Assembly: GCA_900473185.1 (NCBI GenBank)
Contig: UCKU01000009.1
Coordinates: 124,001-188,000, forward strand
Source: Hyphomicrobiales bacterium
GTDB taxonomy: Bacteria > Pseudomonadota > Alphaproteobacteria > Rhizobiales > Rhizobiaceae
Length of the DNA stretch: 64,000 bases
Direction of reading: 5' to 3'
Position numbers and translations under genes: made by a program. The notes under the pieces were generated by a model. That model made no database searches. It was given only the letters and a program-made list of their open reading frames with translations, and was not told the DNA's origin. Numbering within the stretch: the stretch's first letter is position 1; each line of letters starts with the position of its first letter. Below are positions 1-8,654 of this stretch, piece after piece.

Positions 1-587
1 CTGCTGTCGAACGCGATCAGGCGGCACTCGTTGCCGCCGAGAACAAGGTGCCGGTGCTGCAGACGCAGCGCGAGCAGCTGCTCGCCCAGCGCGACCGCGC
101 TGCCGCTGCCGCCAGCCAAGCCGAACTGAACCTCTCTTATACGGATATCGTCGCAGCCGTTGACGGCACGGTCGGCGCCCGCTCGATCCGTGTCGGCCAG
201 TATGTCACCTCGGGCACGCAGCTGATGGCGGTCGTGCCGCTGCATGCGGTCTATGTCGTTGCCAATTTCAAGGAAACGCAGCTGACCTTCGTACGCCCCG
301 GCCAGACGGTGGAAATCAAGGTCGACAGCTTCCCGGATGTTGCCATCAAGGGCCACGTCGATAGCGTCTCCCCGGCCAGCGGCCTCGAATTCTCGTTGCT
401 GCCGCCCGACAATGCCACCGGCAACTTCACCAAGATCGTCCAGCGCATCCCGGTCAAGATCGTCATCGACGACGAACGCCTCGCCGGCCTGCTGCGCTCG
501 GGCATGTCTGTTATCCCCGATATCGATACCAAGGCCGCTCAGACCTCCGCGGCCGCGGAGGAAGGATTATCCACTCCTGCTGGATGA
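1..587 (+). CDS. emrA: EmrA/HlyD-type membrane fusion protein (5' truncated by window)
   Basis: This is the C-terminal part of a periplasmic adaptor of a tripartite multidrug exporter. The frame is open from base 3, so the N-terminal membrane anchor lies outside the window. The visible part starts in the second arm of the coiled-coil hairpin (ERDQAALVAAENKVPVLQ, then QREQLLAQRDRAAAAA). The lipoyl half-motif and beta-barrel follow (SYTDIVAAVDGTVGARSIRV, then VVPLHAVYVVANFKETQL), as in EmrA. The EmrB-type MFS partner starts 77 bases downstream, so the two form an emrAB operon. The adaptor should link the inner-membrane pump to an outer-membrane channel. The substrate cannot be told from sequence. 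Confidence 0.9.
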   Translation, partial: AVERDQAALVAAENKVPVLQTQREQLLAQRDRAAAAASQAELNLSYTDIVAAVDGTVGARSIRVGQYVTSGTQLMAVVPLHAVYVVANFKETQLTFVRPGQTVEIKVDSFPDVAIKGHVDSVSPASGLEFSLLPPDNATGNFTKIVQRIPVKIVIDDERLAGLLRSGMSVIPDIDTKAAQTSAAAEEGLSTPAG

Positions 588-664
588 TCCTTCCATCCCT
601 TTCTCAATTATCACCCGAACAGCGTCATGAGACAGTTTTCCGTAGAGACGGAAGGAGATAAGTC

Positions 665-2287
665 ATGGCTACGCTTCAGATCGCCGCAAACAGCAATTCG
701 GTCGCGCGCCCCGCCGCAGCGACCGTCCCCGTTGCCAAACCCGTCATGAGCCCGCTTCGCATGTGGACAGCCGTCGTCGGCTCCACGCTCGGCGCTTTCA
801 TGGCGATCCTCAACATCCAGATCGTCAATGCTTCGCTTGCCGACATTCAGGGCGCCATCGGCGCCGGCACTGACGATGGCGGCTGGATCTCGACCTCCTA
901 TCTGATTGCCGAGATCGTCGTCATTCCGCTCAGCGCATGGCTTGCCCGTGTCTTTTCGGTCCGAAACTATCTGCTGGTCAATGCGGTGCTCTTCCTGATC
1001 TTCTCGGTCGCCTGCGCCTTCGCGGTCAACCTGCAGCAGATGATTATCCTGCGCGCCATCCAGGGCTTTTCCGGCGGCGTGCTGATCCCGATGGCCTTCA
1101 CCATCATCATCACGTTGCTACCCAAGCCCAAGCAGCCGATCGGCCTGGCGCTCTTTGCGCTCTCGGCCACTTTCGCGCCGGCCATCGGCCCGACCATCGG
1201 CGGCTATTTCACCGAAAACTGGGGCTGGGAATATATCTTCTATATCAACCTCGTGCCCGGCGCGCTGATGGTTGGCATGCTCTGGGCCTCGCTCGATCGT
1301 GCGCCGATGAATCTCGGCCTGCTCGCCAAGGGCGACTGGCCCGGCATCATCACCATGGCGATCGGTCTTGCCGCACTGCAGACCGTGCTGGAAGAAGGCA
1401 ATAAGGAAGACTGGTTCGGCTCGGATTTCATCGTCCGTCTCACGATCATTGCCGCCGTCTCGCTGACGCTCTTCCTGATCATCGAGCTGAAAGTCACCCA
1501 TCCGCTGCTGAACCTGCGCCTGTTCGCGCGCCGGAATTTCGGCTTCGGCATCCTTGCGAATTTCCTGCTGGGTATCGCGCTCTATGGCTCGGTCTTCGTC
1601 CTGCCGATCTACCTGACCCGCATCCAGGGCTATAATTCCGAGCAGATCGGCCTGGTACTTGCCTGGACCGGCATCCCGCAACTGCTGCTGATCCCGCTGG
1701 TGCCGCGCCTGATGAAGCGCTTCGACATCCGCCTGCTTATCATCGTCGGCTTTGCCCTTTTTGCCGCTTCGAACTTCATGAACGTGCATATGACAGGCGA
1801 CTATGCGAGCGATCAGCTCTTGTGGCCGAATGTCGTGCGTGCCGTCGGTCAGGCCCTCGTCTTCACGCCGCTGTCGGCGATCGCCACCGCAGGTATCGAG
1901 CCGGAAAATGCCGGTTCGGCTTCCGCCCTCTTCAACATGATGCGTAATCTCGGCGGCGCTGTCGGCATTGCTTCGTTGCAGACCTTCCTGTCGAAGCGGG
2001 AGCAGTTCCACTCGAACATCCTGACCAATTCGGTCTCCGTCTTCGAGGAAGCCACCCGCGACCGTGTTGCAAGGCTCACCGCCTATTTCATGAGCCATGG
2101 CGTCAGCGACCAGGCAATCGCCACCCACAAGGCGGTCGTCGCCATTGCGCTCAAGCTGCGCAAGCAGGCCAATATCATGGCCTTCAGCGACACTTTCTTC
2201 CTGCTCGGCGTCGCCCTTGTCATCGCCCTGCTCGCCTCCCTGCTTCTCAAGAAACCCGGTCAGGTCTCCGGCAGCGGCGCTCACTGA
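665..2287 (+). CDS. emrB: DHA2-family MFS drug efflux transporter (EmrB-like)
   Basis: This 540-residue inner-membrane protein has the length and about 14 hydrophobic segments of the DHA2 drug:proton antiporter family. The first helix, with the family phrase LGAFMAILNIQIVNASLADI, starts near residue 37. A GGWISTSYLIAEI segment follows, as in EmrB. The antiporter motif region AIGPTIGGYFTENWGWEYIF lies near residues 175-195. The start is fixed by an AAGGAGAT Shine-Dalgarno sequence just before the ATG. It follows the EmrA adaptor and precedes a nucleotide cyclase on the same strand, 30 bases away. Likely role is proton-driven export of hydrophobic compounds; substrate unknown. Confidence 0.93.
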   Translation: MATLQIAANSNSVARPAAATVPVAKPVMSPLRMWTAVVGSTLGAFMAILNIQIVNASLADIQGAIGAGTDDGGWISTSYLIAEIVVIPLSAWLARVFSVRNYLLVNAVLFLIFSVACAFAVNLQQMIILRAIQGFSGGVLIPMAFTIIITLLPKPKQPIGLALFALSATFAPAIGPTIGGYFTENWGWEYIFYINLVPGALMVGMLWASLDRAPMNLGLLAKGDWPGIITMAIGLAALQTVLEEGNKEDWFGSDFIVRLTIIAAVSLTLFLIIELKVTHPLLNLRLFARRNFGFGILANFLLGIALYGSVFVLPIYLTRIQGYNSEQIGLVLAWTGIPQLLLIPLVPRLMKRFDIRLLIIVGFALFAASNFMNVHMTGDYASDQLLWPNVVRAVGQALVFTPLSAIATAGIEPENAGSASALFNMMRNLGGAVGIASLQTFLSKREQFHSNILTNSVSVFEEATRDRVARLTAYFMSHGVSDQAIATHKAVVAIALKLRKQANIMAFSDTFFLLGVALVIALLASLLLKKPGQVSGSGAH

Positions 2288-2317
2288 GCGCCGCGCTCCC
2301 CAAGGAGGAGAACACTC

Positions 2318-3517
2318 GTGAACAACCTGCTCGATATCGACTACGCCGTTGAAACCAGGGCACCCGCCAACAGCCTCAACACGACTGCGGTGCTCGGCCT
2401 CATCGAATGGCTGACCGGCGACGAATGTCATGCTCTCGACGAGGTCGGCCTCGTCTCCGGCCTCGGGCGCCGCCTTTGGGCGCTCGGTGTTCCCGTCGAC
2501 CGGCTGACGCTGCATCTGATGACGCTGCACCCGGAATATATCGGCCGCACCATCGCCTGGGCGCCGGGCGAACCGGTGGAAATCCATGACCGCGAGCATG
2601 GCACACGGCTCGCCATTGCTAATACGCCGCTGCAAAAGGTTTTCGAAAGCCGTGAAATGCTCGTCGTCGGCCCGGGCCAGAGCCCGCATGGCCGCTGGCA
2701 GCATATCGACGTCTTCGCCGGACGTGGCCTCGTGCAGCTGATGATCGCGCCGCTTTGCAATGCCGACGGTCCGGTCAGCGCCGCCATCTTCGGCACCAAA
2801 CGGCCGGGCGGCTTCACCGCCCCTGAAATGCAGGTGATCGAACGGATCGTGCCGGCGCTGCGCAATACCAGCGAACTCCGCATTCTGCGCCAGGTCGAGC
2901 TCAGCCTGCTCGACACCTATATCGGGCCGCTGACGGCAAGCCGCATCCTTTCCGGCCGCATCCGCCAGGGCGAGATCGAATCCATGCAGGCAGCTCTCCT
3001 GCTATGCGACCTGCGCGGCTTTACTGAACTCTCCAACCGCTTGCCGGGCGAAACCGTGCTCGGGTTGCTAAACGCTTATTTCGACCACGTCATTCCGGCG
3101 ATCACGCGAGAAGGCGGCGAAGTGCTGAAATTCATGGGTGACGCGGTGCTCGCCTTCTTTCCCGGCTATGATGCGACCCGAACCTGCAATGCAGCGCTTT
3201 CGGCTGCCCGGGCGATCCTCGAAGCGCTGGATGGTTTCAATTATGACGGCATCGGCGCCAAGGCCGGCATCGCGCTGCATCATGGCGAGGTCAGCTACGG
3301 CAATATCGGCTCCGGCCGGCGGCTGGATTTCACGCTGATCGGCGGGGACGTCAATCTCGTCAGTCGCATTCAGGGCGTGTGCAGCGAGCTTGGGGAGGCC
3401 CTGCTGATGTCGCAGGACTTTTTCAATGAGGTGCGCCCTGAGGATGCCGTGTCAGCGGGGGGCCACAGATTAAAGGGCTTCACGGATGGGGTAGAGCTTT
3501 ATGCGGTGAGACGCTAG
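2318..3517 (+). CDS. Adenylate/guanylate cyclase with N-terminal GAF-like region
   Basis: A 399-residue class III nucleotide cyclase. The catalytic domain occupies about residues 220-395. Its two metal-binding aspartates are visible: D231 in LLLCDLRGFTELS and D275 in EVLKFMGDAVLAFF, followed by GIALHHGEVSYGNIG. Residues 1-200 resemble a GAF-type sensory domain, with no membrane segment, so the enzyme is probably cytoplasmic. GTG is the start, supported by AAGGAGG nine bases upstream. It is co-directional with emrAB and 30 bases from emrB, so it may be cotranscribed; a signalling enzyme in a drug-efflux operon is notable. The product (cAMP or cGMP) is inferred from family only. Confidence 0.9.
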   Translation: MNNLLDIDYAVETRAPANSLNTTAVLGLIEWLTGDECHALDEVGLVSGLGRRLWALGVPVDRLTLHLMTLHPEYIGRTIAWAPGEPVEIHDREHGTRLAIANTPLQKVFESREMLVVGPGQSPHGRWQHIDVFAGRGLVQLMIAPLCNADGPVSAAIFGTKRPGGFTAPEMQVIERIVPALRNTSELRILRQVELSLLDTYIGPLTASRILSGRIRQGEIESMQAALLLCDLRGFTELSNRLPGETVLGLLNAYFDHVIPAITREGGEVLKFMGDAVLAFFPGYDATRTCNAALSAARAILEALDGFNYDGIGAKAGIALHHGEVSYGNIGSGRRLDFTLIGGDVNLVSRIQGVCSELGEALLMSQDFFNEVRPEDAVSAGGHRLKGFTDGVELYAVRR

Positions 3518-3528
3518 GCAGTGGCGCA

Positions 3529-4416
3529 CTATTCCTCATTCCCTCCGCGTCCATAAGCCCAGTTCATGTAGAGCTCCAGCGCCTTGCGGGTAATCGGACC
3601 TTCCTGGAAATTGCGGCCGTCGAGCCTGTTGACGCCGACGACCTTCGAATAGTTTCCGGACGTGAAAATCTCGTCGGCGCCCATGAAATCCTCGACAGAA
3701 AGTGTCGCCTCGCGCACGTCGAAGCCGGCCTTGCGCAGCAAGCCGATGACGCGGAACCGCGTGATGCCGGCGAGGAAGGTGCGGTTGGCAATAGGTGTGA
3801 AGACGACACCGTCCTTGACTATGAAGACGTTCGAGGAAGCGGTTTCGACCACATTGCCGTTCATATCGCGCATCAGCGCATTGTCGAAGCCGCGGCTTCT
3901 CGCTTCGGCAATCGCCCGGCCACTGTTCGGATAGAGTGCGCCTGCCTTGGCATCGGTCATCGCGGTTTCCGGCGTGGGGCGGCGGTAGGGCGAGACGGTC
4001 AGCGAAGAGCCGCCATGGCCGCCCATCGCGGCTTCGAACAGGCAGAGCGCGAAGCGGGTGGATTCGCCATCGACGGCCACGACACTGCCCGGCGAACCAT
4101 GCTCGCCCCAATACATCGGCTTGATGTAGATCGGCGTCTTGCCGTCGAATTTCTTCACGCCTTCCCAGGCGAGCGCCTCGATCTCTTCAGCAGTCTTCAC
4201 CGGCTTCAGGCCCATGGCGACAGCGGAACGGTTGATACGCTGGCAATGAAGGTCGAGATCGGGCGCGATGCCATCGAACCAGCGGGCGCCGTCAAAGACG
4301 GTGGAGCCCAGCCACATCGCATGCGAGGTCGGCCCGATCAGCGGCGGGTTGCCGGCAATCCACTCTCCGTCGACATAGGTCCAGGTGGTCGTGCGGGGTG
4401 ACGTATCGACGGGCAT
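3529..4416 (-). CDS. Class IV (branched-chain type) aminotransferase
   Basis: This 295-residue PLP enzyme belongs to the fold-type IV group that includes branched-chain aminotransferase, D-amino acid aminotransferase and aminodeoxychorismate lyase. The predicted Schiff-base lysine is K157 in MTDAKAGALYPNSGRA. The cofactor-binding phrase VVETASSNVFIVKDGVVFTP follows. The opening WTYVDGEWIAGNPPLIGPTS and STVFDGARWFDG are typical of the family. Rhizobial annotations usually call it a branched-chain aminotransferase, but it is not beside ilv genes, so the substrate is open. It is convergent with the upstream cyclase, 11 bases apart. Confidence 0.88.
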   Translation of the reverse strand: MPVDTSPRTTTWTYVDGEWIAGNPPLIGPTSHAMWLGSTVFDGARWFDGIAPDLDLHCQRINRSAVAMGLKPVKTAEEIEALAWEGVKKFDGKTPIYIKPMYWGEHGSPGSVVAVDGESTRFALCLFEAAMGGHGGSSLTVSPYRRPTPETAMTDAKAGALYPNSGRAIAEARSRGFDNALMRDMNGNVVETASSNVFIVKDGVVFTPIANRTFLAGITRFRVIGLLRKAGFDVREATLSVEDFMGADEIFTSGNYSKVVGVNRLDGRNFQEGPITRKALELYMNWAYGRGGNEE

Positions 4417-4666
4417 TTGCGGCTCTCCTTATGAAGTCGGCAAAGCAAAATCCTCCCTGTCGGGGCCGGTCAAGCGCAAATTGACGGTTGAAACATCGAA
4501 GCAAGAAAATGCCCGATAGTGCGCTAGGATTGAAATATTGATGCGTGTGTCATGGTTCTAAAACGATGGGTCCATAAAGGAAAATGATGGAAAGGCGACT
4601 GGATGAAAACCCTCGCCGCATGCCATCATGGATGAAGACACGCATACCCCGCCCAGGAGAAGACAG

Positions 4667-5707
4667 ATGAAAGCCATGTATTACGAAGCTTTCGAACAGG
4701 CGCCTGATATCCGCACCGTGCCGGACCCGACGCCGACGGAAGACGGTGTGGTCATCAAAGTCGGCGCAACCGGGCTTTGCCGCAGCGACTGGCACGGCTG
4801 GATGGGCCATGATCCGGATATCCGCTTGCCGCATGTGCCGGGCCACGAGCTTGCCGGCAAGATCGTCGCGACCGGCAGAGGTGTCGTGCGCTTCAAGGTC
4901 GGCGACCGCGTAACGGTGCCCTTCGTTTCCGGCTGCGGCCATTGCAGTGAATGCCATTCGGGCAACCAGCAGGTTTGCCCCAACCAATTCCAGCCGGGCT
5001 TCACCCATTGGGGTTCCTTCGCGGAATATGTCGGCATCGACTATGCCGATACCAATCTGGTGCATCTGCCCGAGAGTGTGGACGACGCGACGGCAGCGAG
5101 CCTCGGCTGCCGCTTCGCCACCTCCTTCCGCGCGGTTGCCGACCAGGCACGCACCGGCCCGGGCGAATGGATCGCCGTGCATGGCTGCGGCGGCGTCGGG
5201 CTTTCGGCGATCATGATCGCGACTGCGCTGGGCGCGAATGCAATTGCAGTCGATATATCCGAGGAGAAGCTTGCCTTTGCACGCGAATGCGGAGCGGTGG
5301 CCACGATCAATGCCTCCGCGGTCGCCGATGTGGCTGAAGCAGTGCGCGAGATCACCAAGGGTGGCGCGCATGTTTCCATCGATGCGCTCGGTCACCCCGT
5401 CACCTGCTTCAATTCGATCAAGAACCTGCGTCGGCGCGGCCGGCATGTGCAGGTGGGGCTGATGCTCGGCGAGCATTCCACGCCGCAGATCCCGATGGCG
5501 CAGGTGATCGGCCACGAGCTGGAAATCTACGGCAGCCACGGTATGCAGGCTTGGCGCTACGATGCCATGCTTTCGATGCTCGCCGCCGGCAAGATTGCGC
5601 CGCAGAAACTGATCGGCCGGCGCATCAGCCTTGCCGAAGCAGTGCCGGCGCTGATGACGCTCGACAAGGCCGAAGGCACAGGCATCAGCGTTATTACGCA
5701 ATTCTAG
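4667..5707 (+). CDS. Zinc-dependent alcohol dehydrogenase family protein
   Basis: A medium-chain dehydrogenase/reductase of 346 residues. Visible marks are the catalytic-zinc segments GLCRSDWHG and [11 protein letters not shown], the structural-zinc lobe [18 protein letters not shown], and the nucleotide-binding turn [14 protein letters not shown] chose the ATG at 4667 because AGGAGA lies six bases before it. An ATG at 4628 would add 13 residues that do not look like the family. The alcohol substrate cannot be deduced. The gene stands alone between the convergent-side aminotransferase and a cyclase, with a structured segment right after its stop codon. Confidence 0.9.
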   Translation: MKAMYYEAFEQAPDIRTVPDPTPTEDGVVIKVGATGLCRSDWHGWMGHDPDIRLPHVPGHELAGKIVATGRGVVRFKVGDRVTVPFVSGCGHCSECHSGNQQVCPNQFQPGFTHWGSFAEYVGIDYADTNLVHLPESVDDATAASLGCRFATSFRAVADQARTGPGEWIAVHGCGGVGLSAIMIATALGANAIAVDISEEKLAFARECGAVATINASAVADVAEAVREITKGGAHVSIDALGHPVTCFNSIKNLRRRGRHVQVGLMLGEHSTPQIPMAQVIGHELEIYGSHGMQAWRYDAMLSMLAAGKIAPQKLIGRRISLAEAVPALMTLDKAEGTGISVITQF

Positions 5708-5766
5708 CAACGTGGGATGGTAGCCCGCGCTGGGGCGGACTACCCGAAACAAGGTTGCGATCCCAC
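5707..5766 (+). other. Structured intergenic segment with crossed complementary arms
   Basis: Starting inside the stop codon of the dehydrogenase, GCAAC (5707-5711) is complementary to GTTGC (5754-5758). GTGGGAT (5712-5718) is complementary to ATCCCAC (5760-5766). These pairs cross, so they could form a pseudoknot or two alternative folds. Between them GGTAG(C)CCGC pairs with GCGG(A)CTACC as an inner hairpin. No T tract follows, so it is not a standard terminator. It may be an RNA structure, a terminator variant, or chance in GC-rich DNA. Confidence 0.35.
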
Positions 5767-5813
5767 TTATAGAATGACGAAGCCGGCTTCGGCCGGCGGC
5801 GACGGGGGATTTC

Positions 5814-6728
5814 ATGAGCGAGACACAACGCAAGCTGACGACGATCTTTGCAGCCGACGTGCAGGATTATACGCGCTTGATGGGCGCGGATGAGGAAGGC
5901 ACGCTCGCCATGCTCAAGCATTATCGCGATGCCATGTCCCGCCTCATCGCCTCGCATGGCGGACGCGTGGTCAATACCTGGGGCGACGGATTGCTGGCCG
6001 ATTTCCCAAGCGTTGTCGAAGCGGTACGGGCGGCGATCGACGTGCAGAACGAGCTTGCGGGCAAGAATGCAGCGCGGCCCATGGATGGGCGCATGCTCTT
6101 TCGCATCGGCATCAATCTCGGCGACGTCATCGTCGAAGGCGAGGATATCTACGGCGACGGCGTCAATATCGCTGCCCGCCTGCAGGGGTCCGCGCCGGCC
6201 GGAGGGATCGTGATCTCGAACACGGTCTATGACCAAGTGCGAAACAAGGTGGCTGTCGGGTTCGACTTTCTGGGTGCATTGGAGATGAAGAACGTTGCCG
6301 ATGCCGTGCCGAGCTATGCCGTGCGCATCGGCGACATCAGCGCGGAGCCGCGGAAGCCGGCAGCCGCTCCCGAACGGCCCGCCGAAATGCCGGCGCCGAG
6401 ACCGGCCCCGGCGCTGCGCCCGCGCGGCAGGCTGCGCAAGCTCGGCGGCATTCTCGCTCTCATCGGCGCCGTGCTCATCTTCATCAACATTGTCACTTGG
6501 GAAGGCGAGTTCTGGGCCGTCTGGCCGCTGCTTGCCTTCGCCTTCGTGGCGGCAATGATATGGGTGCGGAGGCAGGACCGGTTCGATCAGCGCGTTGCCG
6601 CGTTTGCCGTCATCGGGGTCGGCATCGTCGCCATCAACATGCTGACATGGCACGGGACGTTCTGGGCAATATGGCCGCTGCTGGGGCTTTCGGTCGCCGC
6701 CGGCATTCGCTGGGCGATGCGCGACTGA
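5814..6728 (+). CDS. Adenylate/guanylate cyclase with duplicated 2TM tail
   Basis: A 304-residue class III cyclase. The catalytic domain is N-terminal (about residues 5-175), with metal-binding D15 in FAADVQDYTRLMG and D58 in NTWGDGLLADF. A Pro/Ala-rich linker (about 180-205) leads to four hydrophobic helices. The membrane part is a duplication: NIVTWEGEFWAVWPLL at about residue 225 recurs as NMLTWHGTFWAIWPLL at about residue 275, exactly 50 residues later. Cyclases of this type with 2TM or TPR tails are abundant in rhizobia. The active site should face the cytoplasm. It is not tightly linked to a neighbour. Confidence 0.9.
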   Translation: MSETQRKLTTIFAADVQDYTRLMGADEEGTLAMLKHYRDAMSRLIASHGGRVVNTWGDGLLADFPSVVEAVRAAIDVQNELAGKNAARPMDGRMLFRIGINLGDVIVEGEDIYGDGVNIAARLQGSAPAGGIVISNTVYDQVRNKVAVGFDFLGALEMKNVADAVPSYAVRIGDISAEPRKPAAAPERPAEMPAPRPAPALRPRGRLRKLGGILALIGAVLIFINIVTWEGEFWAVWPLLAFAFVAAMIWVRRQDRFDQRVAAFAVIGVGIVAINMLTWHGTFWAIWPLLGLSVAAGIRWAMRD

Positions 6729-6731
6729 AAC

Positions 6732-7343
6732 TTAGGCGTCCCGCGACAACCGAAGGGCGGCGCCATCGACCATCATCTGCAGGCCGGCTTCAAAGAAGGC
6801 CCCGTGGCCGCGATTGCGGTAATGCGTGATCGCCCGGTGTGTGAGCGGGAAATCAGCGGCTGCGGCATCGAGCTTTTCCTGTTCCGGCGGCGGTTCGGCC
6901 TGTTCCTCGATGACGCAGCCGACAGTGTAGCGGGCGATGGCGACGAGCAGTTCCATGGCGAATTCCGCTTCCATGCCCGCTTCGACGAGAACAGCGATAT
7001 GGGCTTCGACGTTGGGAAGATCCTGCGGACTGGTTTCCGTGCCGGCATGCACGCGCCCGCCATCGCGATAACTCAAGAGCGTGCGACGGAAATCGCGGGC
7101 GTTTTCGAGCATGAAGTCTCGCCAATTATCAGGCACGACCGGCCAGTCGTGAGTGTGGCCGCGCGCCATAATCTCCTCGGCCATGGCCTCAACCAGCGCT
7201 CGTTTGCTTTTGAAATGCCAGTAGAGCGCAGGCTGGCGCACATTCAGCCGCTCGGCAAGCATGCGCGTGGAGAGCGCATCGATGCCCACCTCGTTCAAGA
7301 GCTTCAGCGCCTCGTCGACGATCTGCGCGCGGTCTACCTTCAT
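6732..7343 (-). CDS. tetR: TetR repressor of the adjacent tetracycline-type efflux gene
   Basis: A 203-residue regulator. The N-terminal helix-turn-helix matches classical TetR closely: DRAQIVDEALKLLNEVGI, then RMLAERLNVRQPALYWHFKS. The rest fits the TetR C-terminal ligand domain, including RDGGRVHAGT and FEAGLQMMVDGA. I prefer the ATG at 7343 because it puts the protein start where TetR proteins begin and an AGGGAA lies upstream. An ATG at 7367 would add eight residues without a ribosome site. It is divergent from tetA, and two tet-operator-like palindromes lie between them. Tetracycline or a related molecule should release it; this is inferred from the family and the operators. Confidence 0.92.
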   Translation of the reverse strand: MKVDRAQIVDEALKLLNEVGIDALSTRMLAERLNVRQPALYWHFKSKRALVEAMAEEIMARGHTHDWPVVPDNWRDFMLENARDFRRTLLSYRDGGRVHAGTETSPQDLPNVEAHIAVLVEAGMEAEFAMELLVAIARYTVGCVIEEQAEPPPEQEKLDAAAADFPLTHRAITHYRNRGHGAFFEAGLQMMVDGAALRLSRDA

Positions 7344-7373
7344 GCTGTTTCCATTCCCTGTTGCCATTTCAAT

Positions 7374-7386
7374 TTATCATCGATAA
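7374..7386. promoter_or_regulatory. tet operator-like palindrome 1
   Basis: TTATCATCGATAA is a 13-base dyad with one mismatch around a central T. Its core resembles the TATCA-N-TGATA core of tet operators. It lies in the tetR-tetA gap, directly upstream of the tetR start region. Confidence 0.75.
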
Positions 7387-7391
7387 GGAAC

Positions 7392-7404
7392 TTATCAGTG
7401 ATAA
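7392..7404. promoter_or_regulatory. tet operator-like palindrome 2
   Basis: TTATCAGTGATAA is a perfect dyad (TTATCA, central G, TGATAA). Its 11-base core TATCAGTGATA equals the core of the classical tetO2 sequence. Its centre is 18 bp from that of palindrome 1 and it ends 16 bases before the tetA ATG. A bound repressor could control both divergent genes. Confidence 0.82.
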
Positions 7405-7420
7405 ATTTTTAGGCGATCCC

Positions 7421-8599
7421 ATGAAAAAAGCGCTCACAGTCGTCTATGCCACCGTAGTCCTCGATGCCGCCGGTATCGGGCTGACCTTACCGATCTTTCC
7501 GCGGCTGCTGGAGGATGTCGGCCATACCGACAATCTCGGCTGGCGGTTCGGCGCCTTTCTGGCGCTCTATGCGCTGATGCAGTTCATTTTCTCCCCGGTG
7601 CTCGGGTCGCTGTCGGACCGCTTCGGCCGCAAGCCAGTGCTGATGCTGTCGCTCGGCGGCGCGGCATTCGACTATGTGTTCATGGCTCTTGCGCCGTCGC
7701 TGTGGCTGCTCTTCATCGGCCGGGCGATCGCCGGCATCACCGGCGCCAGCAATGCGGTGGCCGCCGCCTGCGTGACTGATGTCACCGAGGATAGTGAGCG
7801 CACGCGCCGCTTCGGCCAGCTCAGCGCCTGCTTCGGCATCGGCTTCATCGCCGGGCCGGCGATCGGCGGCGTGCTCGGCGAATTTTCCGTTCGCCTGCCC
7901 TTCATCGTCGCTGCGGCGCTCAATGCGACCAATTTGCTGATGGCGTTGTTCCTCCTTCCGGAAACGCGCAAGACCGGTGCGGAAGCCGAAGAACAGGAGT
8001 TCTCGCCGCTTGGGCATTTCCGCTGGCTGATGGGTTACCGAATACTTCTGCCGCTCGCTGGCGCTTATTTCATTCTGGCGCTTGTCGGCGAAGTCGGCGG
8101 TACGGTCTGGGTTCTCTACGGGCAGGACAAATTTTCCTGGTCGCCGATGATGGTCGGCATCTCGCTTGCCGCCTTCGGCTTTTTCCACGCCGTCGTGCAG
8201 GCCTTCATCGCCGGGCCGATCAGCGAGAGATGGGGAGAGCACCGGGCGCTGCTGATCGGCATCATTGCCGATAGCGCCGCCTATACCATCATCGCGCTGG
8301 TGACGGAGGGCTGGATGGCATTCCTGCTGATGCCGCTCTTCTGCCTCGGCGGCATCGGAGCACCGGCGCTGCAATCATTGGTGACGGGGCGCGTCGATAA
8401 CGATCATCAGGGGCGTGCGCAGGGCCTGCTTGCGAGCATGACGAGCCTTGCCTCGATCATCGGACCGCTGGCAATCAGCACTGTTTATTTCACCTCGCGC
8501 GATGTCTTTCCGGGGCTTGTCTGGGTGCTGGGCGCAGGTTTCTACGTGCTCTGCCTGCCGGTCGCCTTCACGCGCCGGCCGAAGGATGCAACGGCCTGA
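7421..8599 (+). CDS. tetA: TetA-type tetracycline:proton antiporter (MFS)
   Basis: A 392-residue major facilitator of the TetA class with 12 predicted helices. It opens with VVLDAAGIGLTLPIFPRLL. The loop 2-3 motif A is intact: GSLSDRFGRKPVLMLSL. Helix 5 carries the antiporter motif GPAIGGVLGEFSVRLPF. The family pattern GRAIAGITGASNAVAAACV, found in TetA proteins, is present. The start is the ATG at 7421 beside the operators; an earlier in-frame start would run through them. Divergence from tetR makes a normal efflux determinant. Such a chromosomal pair is known in Agrobacterium (Tet 30 type). Exporting tetracycline is likely; a natural substrate other than tetracycline is possible. Confidence 0.9.
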   Translation: MKKALTVVYATVVLDAAGIGLTLPIFPRLLEDVGHTDNLGWRFGAFLALYALMQFIFSPVLGSLSDRFGRKPVLMLSLGGAAFDYVFMALAPSLWLLFIGRAIAGITGASNAVAAACVTDVTEDSERTRRFGQLSACFGIGFIAGPAIGGVLGEFSVRLPFIVAAALNATNLLMALFLLPETRKTGAEAEEQEFSPLGHFRWLMGYRILLPLAGAYFILALVGEVGGTVWVLYGQDKFSWSPMMVGISLAAFGFFHAVVQAFIAGPISERWGEHRALLIGIIADSAAYTIIALVTEGWMAFLLMPLFCLGGIGAPALQSLVTGRVDNDHQGRAQGLLASMTSLASIIGPLAISTVYFTSRDVFPGLVWVLGAGFYVLCLPVAFTRRPKDATA

Positions 8600-8607
8600 A
8601 AGTGAGG

Positions 8608-8633
8608 GGCGGCGGGAGGATCATCCCGCCGCC
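8608..8633. terminator. Bidirectional hairpin between convergent tetA and isomerase
   Basis: GGCGGCGGGA and TCCCGCCGCC form a perfect 10-bp stem with the loop GGATCA. It sits between two genes that face each other. There is no long T tract, so termination efficiency is uncertain. Confidence 0.6.
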
Positions 8634-8654
8634 TGTTCCGATTACTTGACGCTG

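Noticed and set aside
1118..2704. A long open frame on the minus strand (528 codons) opposite emrB and the cyclase
   Set aside because: Its product is low in hydrophobic order and rich in Gln, Arg and Asp, as expected for the complement of GC-rich coding DNA. The plus-strand genes are clear family members.
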